A stretch of 12,462 nucleotides of DNA from Gemmatimonadota bacterium. GTDB lineage: Bacteria; JAAXHH01. A program made the translations under genes and the position numbers. The stretch is from the NCBI GenBank assembly GCA_026713285.1, contig JAPOOT010000143.1:1-12462 (forward strand). Reading direction: 5' to 3'. The notes beneath the pieces are model-generated. The model saw only the letters and a list, made by a program, of their open reading frames with translations, did no database searches and was not told the origin of the DNA. Shown here piece by piece: positions 6,551-12,462 of this stretch (positions within the stretch are counted from its first letter, which is position 1; each line of letters starts with the position of its first letter).

Positions 6551-7051
6551 ATGTCAGAATCTCTGGCCAGGATAACGCCGGAATACTGTATTGAAATCGA
6601 ACGGACGTACGACCATCCGGTCTCCCGGGTGTGGGATGCCGTCACGACGGCGGACGGAATCTCCTCGTGGATGGAGTATGAAGCCACGCTGGAGCGCCGG
6701 ATCGGCGGCCGGATTTTCGTGGATTTCAAATCGGAAGGCAACCTGGAAGGCATTGTCTGTGAATGGGCGCCTGAACGGGTGTTCGCCTATACCTGGGGAC
6801 TCTCCGTGCTAAGATGGGAGCTCGAACCCCGAGAAGGCGGCACGCGGCTTCGATTCACCAATTCCCACGTTACCCCGGATATCCTGATGGGTTTCGCCGC
6901 GGGCTGGCACGCCTTCATCGACCACCTGGGACCGTATCTGGCCGGGACCACCGTAGAAGACCGTTACGACGATCTCATGAAGACTTACGAGGATCGGTAC
7001 GGCCACCTGGTCGCGGGTAACGACGACTCAAACGAGGAGAAGGAATCATGA
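6551..7051 (+). CDS. SRPBCC (AHSA1/START-like) domain protein
   Basis: A 166-residue soluble protein of the Bet v 1/START superfamily, AHSA1 type, whose members form a hydrophobic ligand cavity. The order is characteristic: a first strand (CIEIERTYDHPVSRVWDAVT, 13-32), the W40 region (GISSWMEYEA), then RIGGRIFVDF (50-59), GIVCEWAPERVFAYTW (67-82), WELEPREGGTRLRFTNS (89-105), and the long C-terminal helix GWHAFIDHLGPYL (118-130). A charged tail follows (GNDDSNEEKES). The usual length is 140-160, so it is complete. The last codon overlaps the next gene as ATGA, which points to translational coupling with the 569-residue ankyrin protein. No ArsR-type repressor, a frequent partner of AHSA1 genes, is present. 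The ligand or client is unknown. Confidence 0.88.
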   Translation: MSESLARITPEYCIEIERTYDHPVSRVWDAVTTADGISSWMEYEATLERRIGGRIFVDFKSEGNLEGIVCEWAPERVFAYTWGLSVLRWELEPREGGTRLRFTNSHVTPDILMGFAAGWHAFIDHLGPYLAGTTVEDRYDDLMKTYEDRYGHLVAGNDDSNEEKES

Positions 7052-8757
7052 CGAACGGGACGACCTCCGGCGTCTTCACCGTGGCCGAACTGTGCCAGGC
7101 GTCCGCCGCCGGAGACATGAAACGCCTTAATGCCATTCTGACCGTCGCACCCCATCTGGTGGGTGTGGATACGGCTTCCTTCGATGAGCACCGTGCCCTG
7201 CATCACGCGGTGGTAAACCGCCAGACGGAAGCCGTTTCCGCACTCATGGCCGCGGGCGCCGATCCCAACCAGGGAGTCTATCCCCACAGGGACGCGTCCA
7301 CGCCCCTGGCTATGGCTCGCGACCGCGGTTTCGGTGATATCATAGAAACAATCAATGAAGAACTGGAGCGGAGGCGCGAGGCGAACCTCTGTCCGAACCT
7401 GACCGTTTCCCCAGAGGTCGTTCTGCTCGCCCGCAAGGTGGAGGAGGGCGATGTGGCGGGCGCGATGTGGGATATACACGAAACGCCTGAACTGGCGGAG
7501 GCCTGCGACGAGAACGGAAACACGGTCCTGCACCACGCCGCCAGCCACGGCTATCCCGGTCTCGTTCAAGCGCTGCTGACTGCCAACGCCGATACGGGCA
7601 AGACCAACCTGGAGGGTCGGACTCCGCTCGAGCTGGCTGCGGAACAGTCCGTCGCAACGGACAGGCGCCGGGCTGAAGGCTGTTTCATGGCCGCGGGCAT
7701 CCTGATGACAGCGGGGGCCCCGCGAAGTCTTCGAACGAACGTCATGCTTGGAGACCTGCAAGCCGTCCGTCAGGTCGCGGAGAGTCACCAGGACCTGTTC
7801 GAACCGGATATTGAAACCGAAACCCACCTGCTGGGTGATGCTGTCCGTCATAATCGATACGAGATGGTGAAGCTGCTGCTCGATCTCGGCATGGACCCGG
7901 ACCAGCGGTACAGAATACAATCCCTGGAAGAAGAAACATACAACTGGGGCGAACCGCTTTGGATCGCGGCGGGCGACGGGATGTACGACATCGCGCAACT
8001 GCTTCTGGATCGCGGTGCCGATCCTAACGCCGCCGTTTACGCGTCCGGCGATCCCATGAGCCGCGCCTACAACAACAGGGACGAACGCATGAAGCGTCTG
8101 CTCTACAGGTACGGGGGATCGATGACCCCGGAAGGCGCTGCCCTGGAATGCGATACCTCTGCGGCGGTCATGGCGCTAAAACTCAAACCGGAACTGCTGG
8201 AAGGCATCCTGTGGGGAGCCGCCTGCGGCGGTGATCCCAGCGTGGTGGGCGTGTGCCTGCGCAAACTGGACTGGGCCCTGGACGACCCCCGGTGGTACGG
8301 TCTGATCATCCAGCCTATTCGTCTCTGGCCCTGTTGTCCCCATCGCCAGTACCGGGATTTCGATCGATCCATATTCCCCGATATCGTACGCATGTTCCTC
8401 GACCACGGGGTGGACCCGAACGTGAAGGGCCGGCGCGACACATCCCTCCTTCATCATATCGCGGCAACGGGCAAGGTCTGGGGAGAGCCGGTGCTGAGAG
8501 AGGACGAGCGGATCGAATTCGCGCGCATGTTTCTCGAATATGGCGCTTCACTCGACGTACGGGACACGCTGCTCCACTCCACGCCGCTCGCGTGGGCGTC
8601 CCGCTGGAGACGTGAGGATCTTGTCGAACTGTACCTTGAGCACGGCGCAGACCCCCAGCCCGATGGGGAACCCTGGACCACGCCGCTCGCCTGGGCCGAA
8701 CGGTACGGGCACGCGTCCATCGCGGACCGTCTGCGGGAAGCCGGCGCCGTTTCCTGA
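7048..8757 (+). CDS. Ankyrin-repeat protein (569 residues), coupled to SRPBCC gene
   Basis: A cytoplasmic solenoid of ankyrin-like repeats from end to end, with no enzymatic domain, signal peptide or membrane helix. Well-formed repeats include ALHHAVVNRQTEAVSALMAA (50-69), TVLHHAASHGYPGLVQALLT (159-178), EMVKLLLDLGMDPD (272-285), LWIAAGDGMYDIAQLLLDRG (304-323), RMFLDHGVDPN (448-458), MFLEYGASLDVRD (494-506) and ELYLEHGADPQPDG (527-540). Several intervening units are degenerate. Residues about 380-440 contain a Trp/Cys-rich non-consensus insert (RWYGLIIQPIRLWPCCPHRQ). AAGGA a few bases before the ATG is a good ribosome binding site, in addition to the ATGA overlap with the SRPBCC gene. Members of this type probably bind other proteins; the pairing suggests a physical or functional link with the SRPBCC protein. 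The partner is unknown. Confidence 0.88.
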   Translation: MTNGTTSGVFTVAELCQASAAGDMKRLNAILTVAPHLVGVDTASFDEHRALHHAVVNRQTEAVSALMAAGADPNQGVYPHRDASTPLAMARDRGFGDIIETINEELERRREANLCPNLTVSPEVVLLARKVEEGDVAGAMWDIHETPELAEACDENGNTVLHHAASHGYPGLVQALLTANADTGKTNLEGRTPLELAAEQSVATDRRRAEGCFMAAGILMTAGAPRSLRTNVMLGDLQAVRQVAESHQDLFEPDIETETHLLGDAVRHNRYEMVKLLLDLGMDPDQRYRIQSLEEETYNWGEPLWIAAGDGMYDIAQLLLDRGADPNAAVYASGDPMSRAYNNRDERMKRLLYRYGGSMTPEGAALECDTSAAVMALKLKPELLEGILWGAACGGDPSVVGVCLRKLDWALDDPRWYGLIIQPIRLWPCCPHRQYRDFDRSIFPDIVRMFLDHGVDPNVKGRRDTSLLHHIAATGKVWGEPVLREDERIEFARMFLEYGASLDVRDTLLHSTPLAWASRWRREDLVELYLEHGADPQPDGEPWTTPLAWAERYGHASIADRLREAGAVS

Positions 8758-8843
8758 GCGCACAGATGGCGGAAGGCAAAGGACCTGACGCGGTACGGAG
8801 CAAGGGCCAACCTGGCAATACCTGCCGCAACAGCGACTATTGC

Positions 8844-10016
8844 TTACCCTACTCGAGGACTTGATGGCCTATCCTGGTCAGGATGCCAGTGGGTTGCAGC
8901 GACATGGGTGACGCCATCTTCCGTCGTGATGTAATAGACGGTCAGCATGGTACCGTCACCCAATTCCGCTGAAATCGGATAGCCCACGTCCGCGCCGCCC
9001 ATCCGGGCACGCTTTTCCGGAGGCCACTCATTTGATAGGCCACCGCCGTCATCCCGGAGCACGTATTCATGGTCTGTGTCCCAGGTGCGTCCACCGTCCT
9101 CACTAATCAAGGCCCGTATGCCCATCGGAGCACGGCGATAGCCGTAGGTACATAGAATACGTCCGTCGCTCAATTTGAGCAGGTGGTTCGGATAGCCCTC
9201 GAATGACGTCTCTACAGGGCGGGTCCAGGTCCTGCCGCCGTCTTTGGACCAGACTTCCAGGGTGTGGAACCGGTCCTTCAGATAGGTATGCTTGACAACG
9301 CCCGGCGCCCAGTAACACGTCGAGCGGATATGGCCCAGGACACGGTTCGGCTCGGTCTCGACCAGTGCCCATTCGCTGCCGATACGCGGCACCGCCTCAT
9401 GGAGATGCCAGGTCTCCCCGTCGTCGCTGGACCGGAATATGAGACAATCGCCCCCGCCCCCTGCTCGCACCGTGTATATGGGAAACAACCACGTACCGTC
9501 TTCGAGTACTATTCCGCGTGGAAAACCGACCGTAAATTCATAGCCCGGCACGGTCCAGGTGCGCCGATCCCAGGAGTGTCCCTCATCCCGGGATCGTACC
9601 ATCGACAGTCGATAACCTTTTATGATCAACTTTCCCGGAAAAAGGGACGTGTACGTCTCATCCTCTACGAAACTCAGGCCCCGCGCCTCCGCTTCCTCCC
9701 GATGATCCAGCGTCCAGATTTCCGGTCCCACCGAGCCCACCGCCATAAAGGTCCCGTCGGGTAGAATGCCGGAGAGCCTGTCGTATCGCTCCCGCGGCGA
9801 TGTACCGGGCCAGTTGGGTGGCAGCGAAGGATCTTCCGACTGCGTCCAGGTACGTCCGTTGTCGCGGGACACAAACGTAAGCCAGTCTGCCAGACCGTAG
9901 TGATCCCCGAAAGGCGAAGAGATACAGCCGATCGTCAACCGTCCGTCCGGAAGTTTAGTCAGAACGGGGAACGCATTGTAGCGTCCCTTTTCTTTCAAAA
10001 CGATACTGTGTTGCAT
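8844..10016 (-). CDS. Sialidase-like six-bladed beta-propeller protein (BNR/Asp-box)
   Basis: A 390-residue protein with five Asp-box motifs (S-x-D-x-G-x-x-W): SRDNGRTW (50-57), SRDEGHSW (142-149), SSDDGETW (196-203), SKDGGRTW (257-264) and SEDGGRTW (305-312). Blades are linked by LPDGRL/LSDGRI turns. The C-terminal DVGYPISAELGDGTMLTVYY (343-362) is typical of the 'sialidase family protein' group common in environmental genomes. The canonical FRIP motif near the N-terminus is not present (RYNAFPVL instead). I cannot identify a full arginine triad with confidence, so true sialidase activity is uncertain; it may act on another glycoside or be non-catalytic. There is no signal peptide, so a cytoplasmic location is expected. 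AGGG lies seven bases before the ATG. It converges with the ankyrin gene at 7048-8757. Confidence 0.85.
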   Translation of the reverse strand: MQHSIVLKEKGRYNAFPVLTKLPDGRLTIGCISSPFGDHYGLADWLTFVSRDNGRTWTQSEDPSLPPNWPGTSPRERYDRLSGILPDGTFMAVGSVGPEIWTLDHREEAEARGLSFVEDETYTSLFPGKLIIKGYRLSMVRSRDEGHSWDRRTWTVPGYEFTVGFPRGIVLEDGTWLFPIYTVRAGGGGDCLIFRSSDDGETWHLHEAVPRIGSEWALVETEPNRVLGHIRSTCYWAPGVVKHTYLKDRFHTLEVWSKDGGRTWTRPVETSFEGYPNHLLKLSDGRILCTYGYRRAPMGIRALISEDGGRTWDTDHEYVLRDDGGGLSNEWPPEKRARMGGADVGYPISAELGDGTMLTVYYITTEDGVTHVAATHWHPDQDRPSSPRVG

Positions 10017-10125
10017 GGTTAACCCTGAAGGAAAATGAATTGCGCGCGCGCGTCAACGGCAATCTGGAGATCGATTTCGCCGGTGATGCCTGACTTCCTG
10101 CGGAGAACCGGGGCTGTCCAGGGAC

Positions 10126-10215
10126 CGGGGCGCCAGGGTCGACATCCACGCCGCGTGCCTGCTTGATGACGTCTCTACCGTTCGTGCGATTCTCGCGGAG
10201 CGAAAGGCTCTGGTT
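10126..10215 (+). pseudogene. Relic of an ankyrin-repeat gene
   Basis: On the + strand this stretch reads RGARVDIHAACLL, then DDVSTVRAILAERKALV. That is the hinge and helix pair of an ankyrin repeat, in an open frame running only from 10087 (after a TGA) to a TAG at 10252. It has no start codon with a ribosome binding site and holds about one repeat. Homology appears to stop near 10215; the rest of the frame (TFLKGITPVRKD) is not repeat-like. It parallels residues 259-288 of the neighbouring globin-ankyrin product (RGAVYDVFSACFL, GDMDRVAVLLDALPGLV; numbering from GTG 11800), yet lies on the opposite strand. It therefore looks like the debris of a second ankyrin gene rather than a local extension. 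Confidence 0.55.
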
Positions 10216-10231
10216 ACGTTTTTGAAAGGCA

Positions 10232-11800
10232 TTACGCCGGTAAGGAAGGACTAGCCGCTTCGAGCACCGAGACGATACGGGCTTTATCGGGACGCTTCAT
10301 CCGGCGGGCATTTCCCAGGGGCGTCTTGCCCAGCCGGTCTTCAATATTCGGATCTGCGCCATGGGATAACAGCAGTTCCACGGATTTGACGATATCGGCC
10401 CTGGGACCCGCCTTCAGCGCGTAGAACAGGGGGGTTTCACCATTGTCATTACGTCCGTAGACCGGCGCGCCATTGTGCAGCAGCACCTCCATGACCCCCG
10501 TGAACCCCGCCTTGGCGGCAAAGTGCAGGGGCTGGGCGCCGCGTAGCACCGTATCGATCCGGGCCCCCTTGTCCAGCAGCGCCTGCACGTAGGCGGGATC
10601 GTCCCGCTGGCTGTTGTTTCCCGTACATGCCGTCCAGATCCAATTCCCATCGGGATAGTTCACGTCCGCGCCGCGGGCGAGCAGGAGCGCGGAGATCTCG
10701 GGATCGAGGACCCAGCGGCCGCAACCGATCCTCGAAGCATCGGCGCCGCGGTTCAGCAACAAGCGGACCAGGCTCGCTTGTCCCCGTCCCGCCGCGTATT
10801 TCAACAGGGCTGTGCTGTTCACGCCGGTCTCCGCGCCACGTTCAAAGAGGAATCTGACGACGGGTTCATGGCCGCCGTACACGGCATGGTGCAACGGGGT
10901 CACGGGCAACAGGTCGCAGGCGGGGTCGCTTGCGTTGACCAGGCCGGGAAGGGCATCGAGCAGGACGGCAACCCGGTCCATGTCTCCGAGAAAACATGCG
11001 CTGAAGACATCGTACACCGCGCCGCGGTCCGCCAGGTAACCGGCCGTTTCGTCTTTTCCCTTGCTTCGCGCGGCGCAATAGGCAGTCATCATGATATCGC
11101 TCGAATGGGCAGATGGAATGTTTACGTCCACCCCCCGGTCAAGCAGCAGGGCCGCGACCCGCGTATGTCCCCTCAGCGCCGCTTCCGCGAGGACGATTGC
11201 GCCGTGACGGGGATCGTCCAATACCGTGGATTCCTCCACAAGAAAGCGCTCGAGTTCCGCCACCTGCCCCCTGGCCGCCATTTTGGCCGGCTGACGCCAT
11301 CTACTTTCCCTGTAGCATCTGAGTTGTCCGGGGCTTGCTGGTGGCTTCTTTTCGTTGACGAGTCCGCGGGCAAGGGGACCGAGTGTGGCCAGCACTTCAT
11401 TCACGAGCCGGTCATCACCCACATGCTCGCGCAACGCATCGGCCATGTGCGCCAGCCACCGTTCCGCGGATTCCGCAGTGATGTGTATATGGCCGTGCCG
11501 GTTTTTGATCCCGCCATACGCGTGATGATGGGTATAGCCCGGTTCTCCCCCCATCCATTCTTCAAGGAAGGCCTTCTGTTTCGTACGTTCCGGAGCCAAT
11601 GTCCGGGTAAACATCGGACGAAGGTCGGAATCTACTTCGATCCGGTCGTATAGGCCGTCTATAACCTTCGCGATCACGGATCGGCCGCCGATTCGTTGTA
11701 AGAGCGTCGGATCGGGCCTCAGCTCCGGGGCGAGGCGCCCCCGATGGCGCAGTGCGGCATGCACGGTGGAGGAATGCGGTCTATTGGACGTGACGGTCAC
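10232..11800 (-). CDS. Group II truncated haemoglobin fused to ankyrin repeats
   Basis: A 522-residue two-part protein. Residues about 33-150 are a complete group II (trHbO-like) globin: LLQRIGGRSVIAKVIDGLYD, LRPMF, AFLEEWMGGEP, NRHGHIHI, WLAHM. Tyr51 fits B10, Phe64 CD1, His102 the haem-ligating F8 and Trp115 G8. The B10-CD1 (13) and F8-G8 (13) spacings equal those of M. tuberculosis trHbO. A Pro-containing linker (about 151-170) leads to roughly nine ankyrin units to the end, e.g. VAALLLDRGVDVN, TPLHHAVYGGHEPVVRFLFE, LVRLLLNRGADAS, PLHFAAKAGFTGVMEVLL and SVELLLSHGADPN. No signal peptide or membrane helix. The GTG at 11800 is chosen over GTG 11827 because GAGGA lies seven bases upstream. Haem binding and O2/NO chemistry are known for the globin family; a sensor or scaffold role for the fusion is inference. 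Confidence 0.88.
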   Translation of the reverse strand: MTVTSNRPHSSTVHAALRHRGRLAPELRPDPTLLQRIGGRSVIAKVIDGLYDRIEVDSDLRPMFTRTLAPERTKQKAFLEEWMGGEPGYTHHHAYGGIKNRHGHIHITAESAERWLAHMADALREHVGDDRLVNEVLATLGPLARGLVNEKKPPASPGQLRCYRESRWRQPAKMAARGQVAELERFLVEESTVLDDPRHGAIVLAEAALRGHTRVAALLLDRGVDVNIPSAHSSDIMMTAYCAARSKGKDETAGYLADRGAVYDVFSACFLGDMDRVAVLLDALPGLVNASDPACDLLPVTPLHHAVYGGHEPVVRFLFERGAETGVNSTALLKYAAGRGQASLVRLLLNRGADASRIGCGRWVLDPEISALLLARGADVNYPDGNWIWTACTGNNSQRDDPAYVQALLDKGARIDTVLRGAQPLHFAAKAGFTGVMEVLLHNGAPVYGRNDNGETPLFYALKAGPRADIVKSVELLLSHGADPNIEDRLGKTPLGNARRMKRPDKARIVSVLEAASPSLPA

Positions 11801-12129
11801 GGAATCATCCTCACGGTACGGTACCACAGACTACGTGTCCGAAAATGACCCGGCCAAGGAATCGGATCGGGAGTTTATACAATTTTGATCGATCTAGTGG
11901 AGTGATTCAAGGAATATCGGGGTCTGAAACCACCTTGCGGTAGCACTCGGCGGCAGGAACCGGGCGTCAAATTCGATACGGGCTGAGCTCGGTTGACCTG
12001 CATCCAAGCGGGGCGTGCGGGGTATGGGGCAAGGCATTTGCGCGTTGACCCGTCACTCCAAAGTGTTTAATTTAATCGCTCATGTCAAACGGCTGGGCGG
12101 TAGAAGTGTTCGGCTGGCGGGAAACCTCG
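11801..12129. other. Intergenic region between divergent globin-ankyrin and nucleotidyltransferase genes
   Basis: These 329 bp contain no gene I can support. On the minus strand they hold the GAGGA ribosome binding site (11812-11808) for the globin-ankyrin gene. A TATAAA -10-like hexamer (11879-11874) about 75 bp upstream of that start has no good -35 partner. A GATCGATC palindrome is at 11887-11894. On the plus strand, a TTGACC/TTTAAT pair lies near 12045-12071. A 47-codon minus-strand frame at 11894-12037 has no ribosome binding site and no recognisable product. Confidence 0.5.
12045..12071 (+). promoter_or_regulatory. Candidate promoter for the nucleotidyltransferase gene
   Basis: TTGACC (12045-12050, five of six consensus) is followed after 15 bp by TTTAAT (12066-12071, five of six). 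A second TTTAAT at 12071-12076 gives a 20-bp spacer. Neither spacing is ideal. Transcription would begin near 12078-12083, which argues against the in-frame ATG at 12082 and for the one at 12130. Confidence 0.3.
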
Positions 12130-12462
12130 ATGGAAAACAAATCACAGTCTATACAGCAGCGGTTCGAGGCAGCGCTCGACGCCTTTGTCGCGAAGGCGAA
12201 GCAGGATCGCCACGTGCTGGCGGCGATCCTGTTCGGCAGCCTTTCCGCCGACCGGGTCTGGGAGAAATCCGATATCGACCTGATCGTCGTAACACGAGAC
12301 GACAAGGACCTTTTTCGCAAAGAAGGCAGGGGGGACGACGAGGTAGCGGAAGGCGCGGCGCTCCTGGAACACGACGTATACATTCACGTGTTCATGCAGC
12401 CCCGTACCGCGTTCAGGAAAATGATCGAAGGGGGTCTGCAAAGCTCCTTCATGCATGCCTCG
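12130..12462 (+). CDS. Nucleotidyltransferase-domain protein (3' end outside window)
   Basis: The first 111 codons of a gene that runs off the right edge with no stop. Residues 29-54 carry the pol-beta/MNT nucleotidyltransferase signature: LAAILFGSLSADRVWEKSD then IDLIVV. Gly36-Ser37 and the Asp48-x-Asp50 metal pair are in place; Asp82 (HDVYIHVF) could be the third acid. Family members transfer NMP groups to proteins, drugs or RNA; MNT antitoxins and aminoglycoside nucleotidyltransferases share this core. A stand-alone MNT antitoxin is usually about 100-140 residues and next to a HEPN gene, but the 3' side is not visible. The ATG at 12130 has only a weak GGGAA ahead of it. An in-frame ATG at 12082 adds 16 residues but has no ribosome binding site. 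Confidence 0.82.
   Translation, partial: MENKSQSIQQRFEAALDAFVAKAKQDRHVLAAILFGSLSADRVWEKSDIDLIVVTRDDKDLFRKEGRGDDEVAEGAALLEHDVYIHVFMQPRTAFRKMIEGGLQSSFMHAS

Noticed and set aside
8816..8844. GCAATA ... TATTGC inverted repeat between the convergent ankyrin and sialidase-like genes, as a shared terminator
   Set aside because: Only 6-bp AT-containing arms with a 17-base loop and no T-run on either strand.
10041..10052. Alternating GC run upstream of the sialidase-like gene as a Z-DNA or regulatory element
   Set aside because: Too short (about five GC steps) to argue for function; common by chance in GC-rich DNA.
11894..12037. A 47-codon minus-strand frame (MPCPIPRTPRLDAGQ...) upstream of the globin-ankyrin gene
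   Set aside because: No ribosome binding site, proline-rich start, no recognised family, and it occupies the space where the globin-ankyrin promoter should be. Conservation in relatives would be needed to revive it.
1..12462. Possible mobile element, CRISPR array, toxin-antitoxin or phage-defence island spanning the window
   Set aside because: No transposase, integrase, terminal inverted repeats, regular short repeat arrays, tRNA attachment site, nuclease or ATPase partner is visible. The ankyrin genes alone do not make a defence system, and the nucleotidyltransferase lacks a visible partner.

Overview
The window is a 12.5 kb piece of bacterial chromosome. It is moderately GC-rich, uses mostly Shine-Dalgarno-led starts (GGAGG-, AAGGA- or GAGGA-like), and has short intergenic gaps. 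There is no rRNA, tRNA, CRISPR array, insertion sequence or phage gene. Gfo/Idh/MocA oxidoreductases, cytosolic Asp-box 'sialidase family' proteins, DUF1761 and bacterial ankyrin proteins together recall uncultured lineages such as Latescibacterota, Poribacteria or Gemmatimonadota. That placement is an impression from gene content; no marker gene here settles it.

Left part (1-4432, all + strand). This is mostly housekeeping: a Y-family DNA polymerase IV (dinB), a membrane-anchored protein with a GyrI-like ligand-binding domain, a small DUF1761 membrane protein that follows it closely, pyridoxamine 5'-phosphate oxidase (pdxH), and a Gfo/Idh/MocA NAD(P)-dependent oxidoreductase. A degenerate 43-bp tandem repeat with a third, internally deleted copy fills the gap before pdxH.

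Middle part (4557-8757). A ZIP-family metal transporter and a 264-residue ankyrin protein lie on the minus strand. A divergent 250-bp control region separates them from a plus-strand pair: an AHSA1/SRPBCC ligand-binding protein whose stop overlaps (ATGA) the start of a 569-residue ankyrin protein. The two are probably translationally coupled.

Right part (8844-12462). A five-Asp-box sialidase-like protein without signal peptide and a large globin-ankyrin fusion lie on the minus strand. Between them is a plus-strand relic of an ankyrin repeat. The window ends inside a plus-strand nucleotidyltransferase-domain gene.

The most unusual object is the fusion at 10232-11800. It joins a complete group II truncated haemoglobin, with Tyr B10, Phe CD1, His F8 and Trp G8 at the same spacings as mycobacterial trHbO, to about 350 residues of ankyrin repeats. 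I infer a haem/O2/NO-responsive protein-interaction module. Three intact ankyrin genes and one or two relics lie within about 6.3 kb, so the region looks like a place where ankyrin modules have been duplicated, fused and lost.
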